Assembly: GCA_937901465.1 (NCBI GenBank)
Contig: CALGTU010000024.1
Location: 1-32,274 of the forward strand
Reading direction: 5' to 3'
Source: an uncultured Clostridia bacterium
GTDB taxonomy: Bacteria; Bacillota; Clostridia; Oscillospirales; Ruminococcaceae
DNA length: 32,274 nt
The notes under the pieces are model-generated. The model was given only the letters and a program-made list of their open reading frames with translations. It had not been told where the DNA came from and did no database searches. Every line of letters starts with the position of its first letter. Position 1 is the first letter of the stretch. Both the position numbers and the translations under genes were made by a program. Of this stretch, positions 15,751 to 23,858 are shown one piece after another.

Positions 15751-16905
15751 ATGTATTTATACAATGCTGAAATTTTTACCGCGAAAGGCGAAATAATCAA
15801 AAACGGTTATGTTGAAATAACAGGCGAATATATTACAGATGTCGGTGAGGGAGAACCCTCTGATATGTCGTTTTATGATATAGATTGTAACGGCGGAAAA
15901 CTTTTTCCCGGATTTATCGACGCTCATACCCATATGGGACTTTTTGAAAGCGGAATAGGTATTGAGGGTGAAGATTGCAACGAAGACAGTGACCCCGTTA
16001 CTCCCGATCTTAGAACAATAGACGGCATAAATCCTATGGATGAAAACTTTGCGCTTGCTCTTTCTTATGGTATAACAACCGTTGCAACAGGTTGCGGTTC
16101 GGCAAACCCCATAGGCGGAGATGTTATTGCTATAAAAACAACGGGAAGATATGCTGATGAAATGCTTATAAAACCTATCGGCATAAAATTTGCTTTGGGT
16201 GAAAATCCTAAAAGTGTTTATTCAGAAAAAGATAGTGCACCCGTTACAAGAATGGCAACCGCGGCTATTATAAGAGAAGCCCTTTTCAAAGCCAAAAGAT
16301 ATATGGAAGATAAGAAAAAAGCAATTGCTGAAAACGATGATCTTCCTGAATATGATGCAAAATGCGAGGCATTAGAACCTCTTCTCAAAAAGAAAATAAA
16401 GGCATTTTTCCATTGTCATAAAGCAAATGATATTATGACGGCTGTAAGAATTGCAAAAGAATTTGAACTTGATTATTCTCTCGTTCATTGCACAGAAGGC
16501 CATATGATTTCTGATGTTTTGGGCGAAGAAAGAGTAAGGGCGGCAGTAGGTCCTGTTATATCTGATAAGGGTAAACCCGAACTTATGGGGCTTTCTGTAA
16601 AGAATGCGGCTATACTCAGAGAAAATGGTGTTTCGGTTTCAATCTGTACAGACCACCCTGAAGTTCCGATTCAGTATCTTTCACTTTCAGCGGCTATCGC
16701 TAATAAAAACGGTCTTTCTTATGAAGACTCTATCAAGGCGATAACAAAGAATGCCGCTAAATTCTGTGGAATTGATGATATTTTGGGAACTATCGAAAAA
16801 GGTAAAATAGCGGATATCGTTATGTTTTCTGAAAATCCTTTGGGAATTGAAGTTAAACCTACAATGGTTATGATAAACGGAAAAATTATCGAAAGGAAAG
16901 AATAA
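15751..16905 (+). CDS. Amidohydrolase (imidazolonepropionase-like)
   Basis: A 384-residue cytoplasmic enzyme of the amidohydrolase superfamily. FPGFIDAHTHMGL holds the HxH metal pair. AFFHCHKANDI and LVHCTEGHM hold the later metal-binding His residues, SICTDHPEVP the catalytic Asp, and GTIEKGKIADIVMFSENPL the closing beta sandwich. Relatives are usually annotated as imidazolonepropionase or related amidohydrolases, but most have no tested substrate and no hut genes lie here. An in-frame ORF extends far upstream across yabR; the ATG at 15751 with GGAGG five bases before it is the real start. The fumarase gene begins one base after its stop, so translation is likely coupled. Confidence 0.9.
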   Translation: MYLYNAEIFTAKGEIIKNGYVEITGEYITDVGEGEPSDMSFYDIDCNGGKLFPGFIDAHTHMGLFESGIGIEGEDCNEDSDPVTPDLRTIDGINPMDENFALALSYGITTVATGCGSANPIGGDVIAIKTTGRYADEMLIKPIGIKFALGENPKSVYSEKDSAPVTRMATAAIIREALFKAKRYMEDKKKAIAENDDLPEYDAKCEALEPLLKKKIKAFFHCHKANDIMTAVRIAKEFELDYSLVHCTEGHMISDVLGEERVRAAVGPVISDKGKPELMGLSVKNAAILRENGVSVSICTDHPEVPIQYLSLSAAIANKNGLSYEDSIKAITKNAAKFCGIDDILGTIEKGKIADIVMFSENPLGIEVKPTMVMINGKIIERKE

Positions 16906-16906
16906 A

Positions 16907-17749
16907 ATGCGAGAGATTGATGTAAATCTTATAGAAAATACAGTCCGTGACCTTTGTATAAAAGCAAATGTTGTTCTTCCTGTTAGCCTTGAAAACTGTT
17001 TGGAATGTTCTGTTTCGAAAGAAAAATCAGAAACAGGAAGAGAAGTTCTTTCTGATATATGCCGTAATTTCAAGGTTGCGAAAGAACAGAACATGGCTAT
17101 ATGTCAGGACACGGGAATGGCAGTTATCTTTCTTGAAATCGGTCAGGATGTTCACTTTATCGGCGGTTCTTTATATGAAAGTATAAACAAAGGCGTTGCA
17201 AGGGGATACACAGAAGGTTATCTTCGTTGTTCAGTTGTAAGGGACCCTATCGAGAGAGTGAATACAAACAACAATACTCCCGCTGTTATCCATACAAAAA
17301 TCGTTGACGGCGATAAGGTTAAAATAGATGTATGCCCTAAAGGATTTGGGAGCGAAAATATGTCATCAATGAAGATGATGACACCTTCTGTTTCTGTTGA
17401 CGATATCTGTCAGTATGTTATAGATTCGGTTTCTACTGCGGGAAGCAATCCTTGTCCGCCTATCGTTGTCGGAGTTGGTATCGGCGGAGATTTTGAACAG
17501 TGTGCGTTCCTTGCCAAAAAAGCATTGTGCAGAGATGTTTCAGAAAGAAACGAGAAGAAACTTTATTCTGATATGGAAGAAAAAATTCTTTCCGGAATAA
17601 ATAAACTCGGTATAGGTCCACAAGGCTTTGGTGGAACTGTCACAGCACTTGCTGTAAACATCGAACAAGCACCTACTCACATAGCGGGACTTCCCGTTGC
17701 AGTAAATATCGGTTGCCATGTTACAAGACACGCAACCGCCGAAATTTAA
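16907..17749 (+). CDS. fumA: Fumarate hydratase class I, alpha subunit
   Basis: A 280-residue subunit of the two-subunit oxygen-sensitive [4Fe-4S] class I fumarase, which interconverts fumarate and malate. AICQDTGM (Cys66), NPCPP (Cys183) and FEQCAFLAKKAL (Cys199) provide the three cluster cysteines, and VCPKGFGSENMS is the usual substrate-loop motif. Length is normal for an alpha subunit. The beta subunit is not next to it; the following gene encodes a lipoprotein. The tight link to an amidohydrolase upstream is unusual. A related lyase such as L(+)-tartrate dehydratase alpha is a possible alternative. Confidence 0.9.
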   Translation: MREIDVNLIENTVRDLCIKANVVLPVSLENCLECSVSKEKSETGREVLSDICRNFKVAKEQNMAICQDTGMAVIFLEIGQDVHFIGGSLYESINKGVARGYTEGYLRCSVVRDPIERVNTNNNTPAVIHTKIVDGDKVKIDVCPKGFGSENMSSMKMMTPSVSVDDICQYVIDSVSTAGSNPCPPIVVGVGIGGDFEQCAFLAKKALCRDVSERNEKKLYSDMEEKILSGINKLGIGPQGFGGTVTALAVNIEQAPTHIAGLPVAVNIGCHVTRHATAEI

Positions 17750-17760
17750 GGAGGTTTAAA

Positions 17761-18291
17761 ATGAAGAATAAATTTTTGAAATTATCCGTTGTTATGGCGG
17801 TTTTATGTTCTTTCCTTTTATGCGGTTGTGAACTTCTTTTTATGCCTTATGAGGTTGAATATGAGGGATCAGATGTTTATTATGAAGAAATTCCCGAAAC
17901 TTCTGAAGTGACAACAGAGGATATCGTTATTTCAGAAGAAACAACAACTGCTCCTGAAGAAACGACAACTGTTTCTGAAACAGAGGAAACGACAACTACC
18001 GAAGAAGAAAGAGAATATGTTGAATATTCTTTCAGAAGTGAAAAGCAGTATGTTGACCACTTTAAAAAACACGGTCACGAATTCGGGGATATAACTATTG
18101 AAGAATATCTTCAGATGGCGAATGACCTTATAAATTCCGATAGCGATACACTTCACACAAAAATCTCGAAAGACGGCGATTACCTTTTCTATGATGAGGC
18201 AACAAATGAATTTTTGGTTCTTTCAGATGACGGATACATAAGAACATTCTTTAAACCCAACGCAGGAATAGACTATTATAACAGACAGTAG
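17761..18291 (+). CDS. Lipoprotein with a BECR/CdiA-toxin-like C-terminal domain
   Basis: A 176-residue exported lipoprotein. The signal ends with the lipobox LCGC (Cys23). A linker of Thr and Glu repeats (residues about 45-85) follows, then a compact domain from residue 88. That domain reads YVDHFKKHGHEFGDITIEEY, then DGDYLFYDEATNEFLVLSDD and GYIRTFFKP. This pattern (HFxKHGxEFG, DG or NGD, TNEF, DGxIRTFFKP) closely recalls the RNase-like tails of contact-dependent and Rhs toxins and of SPP1 gp7-like phage proteins, grouped as BECR folds. I recall this from family knowledge and could not search. Whether it cleaves RNA, and how a membrane-tethered form would reach a target, is unknown. A strong RBS (AAGGAGG) precedes it, 11 bases after fumA. 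Confidence 0.78.
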   Translation: MKNKFLKLSVVMAVLCSFLLCGCELLFMPYEVEYEGSDVYYEEIPETSEVTTEDIVISEETTTAPEETTTVSETEETTTTEEEREYVEYSFRSEKQYVDHFKKHGHEFGDITIEEYLQMANDLINSDSDTLHTKISKDGDYLFYDEATNEFLVLSDDGYIRTFFKPNAGIDYYNRQ

Positions 18292-18303
18292 GAGGAATTT
18301 ATA

Positions 18304-18549
18304 ATGGAAGGAAAGTATCAGTGCCCTTGCTGTAGAAATTACACTTTAGACGAAGAACCATATAACCACACCTATGAAATCTGTCCTGTTTGTTTCTGGG
18401 AAGACGATACATCTGATGACAACGAAGTTTCAGAGGCAAACGGCGGACTTACACTTATCGAAGCAAGAGAAAATTATGAGAATTTTGGTGCATGCGATGA
18501 AAAATTTGAAGGTGTTGTCGAACTTATGGAAGAAGACGGAATTGTTTAA
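18304..18549 (+). CDS. CPCC family cysteine-rich protein
   Basis: An 81-residue cytoplasmic protein of the Cys_rich_CPCC family. YQCPCCRNYTL and YEICPVCFWEDD supply two CxxC-like pairs that should bind one zinc ion, and LTLIEARENYENFGAC is the conserved helix after them. The biochemical role of the family is not established. It starts 12 bases after the lipoprotein gene with the RBS AGGAGG and ends before a terminator, so it is co-transcribed with that gene. A protective or partner role for the toxin-like lipoprotein is possible but rests only on position. Confidence 0.9.
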   Translation: MEGKYQCPCCRNYTLDEEPYNHTYEICPVCFWEDDTSDDNEVSEANGGLTLIEARENYENFGACDEKFEGVVELMEEDGIV

Positions 18550-18574
18550 AATGCATAAAATTTAATAACAATTA

Positions 18575-18605
18575 TGGGGTATTTTATAGAAAATACCCCA
18601 TTTCT
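18575..18605 (+). terminator. Terminator after the CPCC gene
   Basis: TGGGGTATTTT (18575-18585) pairs perfectly with AAAATACCCCA (18590-18600), loop ATAG, followed by TTTCT. Confidence 0.88.
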
Positions 18606-18606
18606 A

Positions 18607-18635
18607 TTGAATAAACATAATTGCAATAGTATAAT
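18607..18635 (+). promoter_or_regulatory. Promoter of the EF-G-like gene
   Basis: TTGAAT, 17 bases, perfect TATAAT, about 50 bases before the start at 18685. Confidence 0.65.
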
Positions 18636-18684
18636 AATAGAATAGTGAAAGCTAAAAATTCATAATGTCTGGAGTGTTACTCAA

Positions 18685-20772
18685 ATGAAACAGTATAGTT
18701 CTGAAAACATCAAAAATATTGCCATTGCAGGCCATGCGGGTTCGGGCAAGACATCACTCGCTGAAGCACTTCTTTTCAAGGCAAAGGCAACAGACAGACT
18801 CGGAAAGGTTGCCGATGGCAATACAGTTTGTGATTTCGACCCCGAAGAAGTTAAAAGACAGACTACTCTCTCATCAAAGCTCGCTACATTTGAATATGAT
18901 AATATCAAGTTCAATATTATGGATACTCCCGGTCTTTTCGATTTCGAAAACGGCGTATGTGAAAGCATAAAGGCTTGTGGAACAACTCTTATAACAGTTT
19001 CTGCTAAATCAGGCGTTAAGGTAGGAACAGAAAAGGCTTATGCAAGAACACTTGCTGAAAAGAAATCATCAATGTTTGTTATTACAAAGATTGATGATGA
19101 AAACGCAAACTTCTATAACGTTCTTACAGAACTCAAGACAGTTTTTGGCCCTTCAGTATGTCCTGTTGTTGTTCCCGTTATCAAGAATTCACAGATTATC
19201 GCATATGTAAACCTTATTGAAATGAAGGCTTATCAGTATGACGAAAAGGGAAATGCAAATGAAATTCCTATGCCTACAGATGAACTTTCAGATAAGATTG
19301 ATTATCGTCTTGATGGTCTTATAAACGCTATTTCAGAAGCCGTTGCCGAAACAGATGAAGAAATGTTTGAAAAGTTCTTCTCAGGCGAACAGTTCACACA
19401 GAAAGAACTCGTTGACGGTATCCATAAGGCAATGAACGAAGGCAAAATTACTCCTGTTGTATGTTGTTCATCAACAACACTCGCAGGTGTTGATATGCTT
19501 CTTAAGGAATTTTCACTTCTCGTTCCTTTCGCATCAGAAAAGGATAAGTGCATAGCAACAGATAAGAGTGGCGATATTTTTGAAATTCCTCTCGATGTAA
19601 ATGCTCCTCTCGCAGCATTTGTATACAAGACAGTTGTTGACCCATTTGTAGGAAAGATGTCTTACATAAAGGTAAGAGCAGGTGTTCTTAAGGCAAACTC
19701 AGAAGTTATAAACGCAACTACAGGTCAGGTTGAAAAGATAGGTAAACTCTATGCTCTTTGCGGAAAGAAACAGGAAGAAGTTTCAGCAGCGGAAGCAGGC
19801 GACATCGTTGTTGCAACAAAACTTATGGCAGGAACATCAGATACTCTCTGCGATTCATCAAGAGTTATTTCTATAGAAGAAACAATCTTCCCGAAGCCTT
19901 GCTATTCAATGGCTGTTAAGGCTAAAGCTCAGGGTGATGAAAGTAAGATAAGTTCAGGTATGCAGAAACTTACCGAAGAAGATATGACTCTTACATACAC
20001 TCAGGACCCCGTTACAATCGAAATGATTCTTTCCGGTCTTGGTGAACAGCATCTTGAAGTTGCGGTTGCAAAACTCAAGAATAAGTTCGGCGTTGATGTT
20101 GAACTTACAGTTCCCAAGGTTGCATATAAAGAAACAATCACAAAGAAGGTTAAGGTTCAGGGCAGACATAAGAAACAGTCAGGTGGTCACGGTCAGTTCG
20201 GTGATGTATGGATTGAATTCGAACCCTGCGTTTCAGATACACTCGTATTCGAAGAAAAGATTTTCGGCGGTGCTGTTCCTAAGAACTTCTTCCCAGCAGT
20301 TGAAAAGGGACTTCAGGATTGTGTAAAGAAAGGCGTTCTCGCAGGTTGCCCTGTTGTTGGTCTTAAGGCAATTCTCGTTGACGGTTCTTACCACGCAGTA
20401 GACAGCTCTGAAATGGCATTCAAGATTGCTGCTTCAATCGCTTATAAGGAAGGTCTTAAGCAGGCTGAACCCGTTATCCTTGAACCTATAGGAACACTTC
20501 GCGTAACTGCTCCCGATGATAACACAGGTGATATCATGGGCGACCTTAACAAGCGTCGCGGAAGAGTTCTCGGAATGAACCCTGTTGCAACAGGAATAAC
20601 AGAAGTTGAAGCAGAAGTTCCTGCAAGAGAAATGCATGACTTCACAACAAAACTTCGCCAGATTACAAGAGGTAAGGGCTCTTTCACATTCGAATTTGTA
20701 AGATACGAAAGACTTCCTTCAAACCTTGTTTCTGATGTTATTCTCTCAATCGGAAATACAGATACAGAATAA
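18685..20772 (+). CDS. Elongation factor G-like GTPase (EF-G2-like paralogue)
   Basis: A 695-residue protein with the full domain order of EF-G. The P loop is AGHAGSGKTS (residues 15-24). The G3 motif reads DTPGLFDF (80-87), where translocating EF-G has DTPGHVDF, so the catalytic His is Leu. The G4 motif reads TKID (134-137) instead of NKxD. Switch I is RQTTLSS rather than RGITI. Domain IV (KVQGRHKKQSGGHGQFGDVW) and domain V (RRGRVLGMN) are well kept. These features place it with the EF-G-like paralogues, which are often poor at translocation and may act in recycling, hibernation or ribosome protection. It stands alone between a promoter and a terminator, not in the rpsL-rpsG-fusA-tuf cluster. 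Confidence 0.9.
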   Translation: MKQYSSENIKNIAIAGHAGSGKTSLAEALLFKAKATDRLGKVADGNTVCDFDPEEVKRQTTLSSKLATFEYDNIKFNIMDTPGLFDFENGVCESIKACGTTLITVSAKSGVKVGTEKAYARTLAEKKSSMFVITKIDDENANFYNVLTELKTVFGPSVCPVVVPVIKNSQIIAYVNLIEMKAYQYDEKGNANEIPMPTDELSDKIDYRLDGLINAISEAVAETDEEMFEKFFSGEQFTQKELVDGIHKAMNEGKITPVVCCSSTTLAGVDMLLKEFSLLVPFASEKDKCIATDKSGDIFEIPLDVNAPLAAFVYKTVVDPFVGKMSYIKVRAGVLKANSEVINATTGQVEKIGKLYALCGKKQEEVSAAEAGDIVVATKLMAGTSDTLCDSSRVISIEETIFPKPCYSMAVKAKAQGDESKISSGMQKLTEEDMTLTYTQDPVTIEMILSGLGEQHLEVAVAKLKNKFGVDVELTVPKVAYKETITKKVKVQGRHKKQSGGHGQFGDVWIEFEPCVSDTLVFEEKIFGGAVPKNFFPAVEKGLQDCVKKGVLAGCPVVGLKAILVDGSYHAVDSSEMAFKIAASIAYKEGLKQAEPVILEPIGTLRVTAPDDNTGDIMGDLNKRRGRVLGMNPVATGITEVEAEVPAREMHDFTTKLRQITRGKGSFTFEFVRYERLPSNLVSDVILSIGNTDTE

Positions 20773-20780
20773 TAAATAAA

Positions 20781-20807
20781 AAGACGGAGCATCGCTCCGT
20801 CTTTTTT
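20781..20807 (+). terminator. Terminator after the EF-G-like gene
   Basis: AAGACGGAGC pairs perfectly with GCTCCGTCTT around a three-base loop, followed by TTTT. Confidence 0.92.
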
Positions 20808-20835
20808 ATTTTATCAGAATTTTTTATTTTCCCTC

Positions 20836-20864
20836 TTGACAAGCAAAAGTGTGTAATGTATAAT
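20836..20864 (+). promoter_or_regulatory. Promoter of the AbrB-acyltransferase pair
   Basis: Perfect TTGACA and TATAAT with a 17-base spacer, about 50 bases before the AbrB-like start. Confidence 0.85.
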
Positions 20865-20915
20865 AAGTATGAAAAAACCCACTTTTCATATAAAACAAAC
20901 AAAGGAGATGTGTTT

Positions 20916-21134
20916 ATGAAAAAGGCACCAAAAGGAAAATATGTCTGGACAGTAACTGTCGGCGAAAAGGGTCAGATAGTTATTCCGAAGCAGGCGAGAG
21001 AAATTTTTGAAATCAACCCCGGCGATACAATAGTTCTTTTAGGCGACGATAAAAGGGGTATAGCTATTCCGCCTAAATCGGCTTTTTCAGAAATTATGGC
21101 AAAAGTTTTCAATAACGGAGATGAAGAAGAATGA
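20916..21134 (+). CDS. AbrB/SpoVT-type DNA-binding regulator
   Basis: A 72-residue protein. VTVGEKGQIVIPKQARE then FEINPGDTIVLLGDDKRGIA is a swapped-hairpin AbrB domain, which dimerises and binds DNA. The acidic tail ends NGDEEE. A longer frame opens at 20856 within the promoter; the ATG at 20916 has AAAGGAG upstream and gives the normal start. It overlaps the acyltransferase gene by four bases (ATGA), so the two proteins are made together. It may regulate its own operon. It is too short for the C-terminal GAF domain of SpoVT. Confidence 0.9.
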   Translation: MKKAPKGKYVWTVTVGEKGQIVIPKQAREIFEINPGDTIVLLGDDKRGIAIPPKSAFSEIMAKVFNNGDEEE

Positions 21135-22201
21135 GAAAACATTACCTTGATAATATAAGATGGATGACAGTTATTTTAGTTGTTATCTATCATGTTTTTT
21201 ATATGTTCAATCATATCGGTGTTTTAGGTGGAGTGGGTCCTTTAGGCTCGTCTATGTATCCCGATATATTTATGTATGTAGTTTATCCCTGGTTTATGGT
21301 TTTAATGTTTCTTGTTGCGGGAATTTCTTCAAGATATTCACTTTCAAAAAGAACAAATAAGGAATTTTTAAAAGAAAGAGTAGTTAAATTCTTAGCACCT
21401 ACAACCTTAGGACTTTTTGTTTTCCACTGGATTTCTGGATACATAAACTTAAGAATCGGTGGTGCAACCGAACTTATGCCGTCATTTTTAATCTATCCCA
21501 TTTCTGTTCTTTCGGGTCAGGGACCATTATGGTTTATCCAGCTTCTTCTTATATTCTCACTTCTTCTTGTTCTTATAAGAAAAATTGACAAAAACGATAA
21601 ATTCTATAATCTCTGTAAAAAATGCAATACCGTTATCATTCTTCTTTTCGGAATACTTTTATGGGGTGCATCACAGATACTCAATATGCCGATAATAACA
21701 GTTTTCAGATTCGGTATTTATTTTACGGCATTCCTTTTAGGATATTTTGTTTTCTCACATGATGAAGTAATAGAAAAAGTTGTTAAAATAAGAATACCTA
21801 TGCTTTGTCTTGCTGTTATCGGAAGTATCGGCTATACAATTTTCTATTTTGGTGAAAATTGTTGTGAAGGACCTGTTTTAAAAACATTTTTCACGAACGC
21901 TTATATGTGGATAGCTATTCTCGCGATAATAGGTTGTTTCAAAAAATATCTCGACAAAACAAATCCTGTTTTCGATTATTTAAGTAAATCAAGCTATGGA
22001 ATATACATAGTTCATTATCCCGTAGTTTTAGTTCCCGCATATCTTTTCTATACATATACAAATCTTCCCACAGCACTTATATATATCCTTGTTGCAGTTA
22101 TAGGTCTTATCGGAACATTTATTCTCTATGAGGGCATAAAAAGGGTTCCTGTATTAAGATTTATAATACTTGGTATAAAGAAAAAGAAAAAAGCAGAATA
22201 A
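21131..22201 (+). CDS. Membrane acyltransferase 3 family protein
   Basis: A 356-residue protein with about ten hydrophobic segments. It opens with YLDNIRWMTVILVVIYHVFY, the acyltransferase-3 start whose catalytic His lies in the first span (IYHVF). Family members move acyl groups, often acetyl, onto sugars of the cell wall, exopolysaccharide or other surface molecules. The substrate here is unknown. Coupling to an AbrB-like regulator suggests stage-dependent expression, which is inference. The basic tail LGIKKKKKAE should lie in the cytoplasm. The gene ends at a terminator shared with the convergent tadA. Confidence 0.9.
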   Translation: MRKHYLDNIRWMTVILVVIYHVFYMFNHIGVLGGVGPLGSSMYPDIFMYVVYPWFMVLMFLVAGISSRYSLSKRTNKEFLKERVVKFLAPTTLGLFVFHWISGYINLRIGGATELMPSFLIYPISVLSGQGPLWFIQLLLIFSLLLVLIRKIDKNDKFYNLCKKCNTVIILLFGILLWGASQILNMPIITVFRFGIYFTAFLLGYFVFSHDEVIEKVVKIRIPMLCLAVIGSIGYTIFYFGENCCEGPVLKTFFTNAYMWIAILAIIGCFKKYLDKTNPVFDYLSKSSYGIYIVHYPVVLVPAYLFYTYTNLPTALIYILVAVIGLIGTFILYEGIKRVPVLRFIILGIKKKKKAE

Positions 22202-22206
22202 TAAAA

Positions 22207-22235
22207 ACAGACCGATATTCTATATATCGGTCTGT
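22207..22235. terminator. Bidirectional terminator between the acyltransferase gene and tadA
   Basis: ACAGACCGATAT (22207-22218) pairs with ATATCGGTCTGT (22224-22235) around a five-base loop, with A-rich and T-rich flanks. The last codons of tadA lie within it. Confidence 0.88.
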
Positions 22236-22660
22236 CTTATTTTTTTAAAGAATTTTTCTATAATTTCTGTGCATTCATCTTCCATAATACCCGCATAATA
22301 ATCTCTGATGATATTATCATAGTAAGAACATATAGCTCCTTCGGTTTTATCAAACGCACCAAAATAAACATCGTCTATCCTTGCGTTTTTTATAGCACCC
22401 GCACACATAATGCAGGGCTCTAATGTTACATATATAGAACATCCCGAAAGACGCCAGTCGCCTATGGTTTTTGAGGCTTCAAGTATAGCTTCGGTTTCAG
22501 CATGAGAGAGCGGATTTTTATCTGTTTCTCTTCGGTTATATCCTCTGCCGATTATTTTTTTGTCTGATTTTCTTACAACAACAGCCCCTACGGGAATTTC
22601 ACCTATAGATAACGCTTTTTCGGCAAGAGTCAAAGCTTCTCGCATAAATATATTTTCCAT
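22220..22660 (-). CDS. tadA: tRNA-specific adenosine deaminase
   Basis: A 146-residue cytidine-deaminase-fold enzyme that converts wobble adenosine 34 to inosine in tRNA-Arg(ACG). SHAETEAI supplies the zinc-binding His and the proton-shuttling Glu, and TLEPCIMCAGAI supplies the two zinc-binding Cys. The C-terminal CTEIIEKFFKKIRQ is the tRNA-contacting helix. Length is normal. The RBS AGAGGA precedes the ATG. It is the last gene of a minus-strand run that includes the CPBP-like and radical SAM genes, with 11 bases between it and the CPBP-like gene. Confidence 0.95.
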   Translation of the reverse strand: MENIFMREALTLAEKALSIGEIPVGAVVVRKSDKKIIGRGYNRRETDKNPLSHAETEAILEASKTIGDWRLSGCSIYVTLEPCIMCAGAIKNARIDDVYFGAFDKTEGAICSYYDNIIRDYYAGIMEDECTEIIEKFFKKIRQTDI

Positions 22661-22671
22661 ATAAGTTCCTC

Positions 22672-23841
22672 TTATGTCATAAATCTTGCGGATATTGTCA
22701 TAAATACAAAACTAGCAACAACCCATAAAAGCATTGTAGGAGTCATAAGAGCTACTGTCAGTTTGTCGTTGAGTGCCATATAACTTCTCGGAAATCTGAA
22801 GAGAAGGGTATCTTCCTGACTTTTTGAAATCACATAGAAAATAAGGAGTCCCATTATCATAAAAGAAAGTATTATGATTGCAATAACGATTACAAAAATA
22901 TCATGGGGTATAATAGCCATAACGGCTGAAATAAGATAAACAACAAGTGAAATGAACATATCGGCAAAAATACCGCAAAGAACAGAACCTGTACAGAGTG
23001 TTACATAGCCTATACAGAAAGAAGTTAAAAGAACGAACCACATATGAGATATATCGTGTCTTAAAAGTGCTGAAACGATAGATGTGAATATAAGTGCAAA
23101 TCCATCGCCGAACTGACGGAGTGACTGCATTATCGCACCTCTTAAAAAGAGTTCTTTCAAAACAGGAAAGATAACGATATAAGCTATGGATGATATAAGT
23201 GTTGATGGAATGTCGTTTCCGATTTTTACGGCAGCGGGCGAGAGGTCAATCGAAAAGATATCAAGTGTACGTCCCCAGAAAAAGCTGGAGCAAAGAGCAA
23301 CACCACATATCATTAAAACTATCGGAACAGAAATTCCCGCGGCTTCTTTATTTGTTACTTTTAATGGGAAGATAAGCGACATAGGAGTTTTTCTTATCAG
23401 TATAAGAATCATTGTCGGGATAAGTATTTTTATAAATGCAATAATTGACGAAATTGATGTATACTGAACAGATGTAGCGTTCATTATTCCGAAAACAAAG
23501 TCGTTTGAGATTTTATATCCTAAAAGATTCATTATGTGTGCTGCAAGATATGGAAGTAACGCTTCTAAAAGAAAATAGACGCATAAAGCAGCACCTATTA
23601 TATACATATTTCTTGAAAGGAATTTCTTTTCTGCCTTTTCGGGACGGTCATCAACAAAACCTTTTCCGTCGATATAAACAAGCAGGTTTGTATCTTTAAC
23701 AAAATGAAATCCGAAAGAACTTTCCTTTCTCCATTTGCGGTAATTTTCATTGAAACTGTCTGTCTGTGCAGCACAGGTATAATCCTTTGCGGCATCTATG
23801 ATATTTTCTTCATGGTTTGAGTTTGTTCCATAGAAATTCAT
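22672..23841 (-). CDS. CPBP-family membrane protein lacking catalytic residues
   Basis: A 389-residue protein with a soluble N-terminal part of about 85 residues and eight or so membrane spans. The CPBP (CAAX protease and bacteriocin-processing) pattern is clear: PVLKELFLRGAIMQSLRQFG, then SALLRHDISHMWFVLLTSF and GYVTLCTGSVLCGIFADMF. In active members the first motif is EExxxR, the second has a His and the third has HxxxN. Here they read KE, Arg in place of His, and Asp in place of His by alignment to the GY and TGS anchors. It is therefore probably not a working protease. The RBS AAAGGAG lies nine bases before the ATG, and the gene is 17 bases from the radical SAM gene. Confidence 0.82.
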   Translation of the reverse strand: MNFYGTNSNHEENIIDAAKDYTCAAQTDSFNENYRKWRKESSFGFHFVKDTNLLVYIDGKGFVDDRPEKAEKKFLSRNMYIIGAALCVYFLLEALLPYLAAHIMNLLGYKISNDFVFGIMNATSVQYTSISSIIAFIKILIPTMILILIRKTPMSLIFPLKVTNKEAAGISVPIVLMICGVALCSSFFWGRTLDIFSIDLSPAAVKIGNDIPSTLISSIAYIVIFPVLKELFLRGAIMQSLRQFGDGFALIFTSIVSALLRHDISHMWFVLLTSFCIGYVTLCTGSVLCGIFADMFISLVVYLISAVMAIIPHDIFVIVIAIIILSFMIMGLLIFYVISKSQEDTLLFRFPRSYMALNDKLTVALMTPTMLLWVVASFVFMTISARFMT

Positions 23842-23858
23842 TCTGCTTTCTCCTTTCT

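Noticed and set aside
16687..17094. Long minus-strand open frame across the amidohydrolase-fumarase junction
   Set aside because: Antisense to two well-supported genes, with no RBS or recognisable product.
17941..18000. Repeated ACAAC/GAAGAAAC motif as a DNA repeat array
   Set aside because: It encodes the Thr/Glu linker of the lipoprotein and is explained by protein composition.
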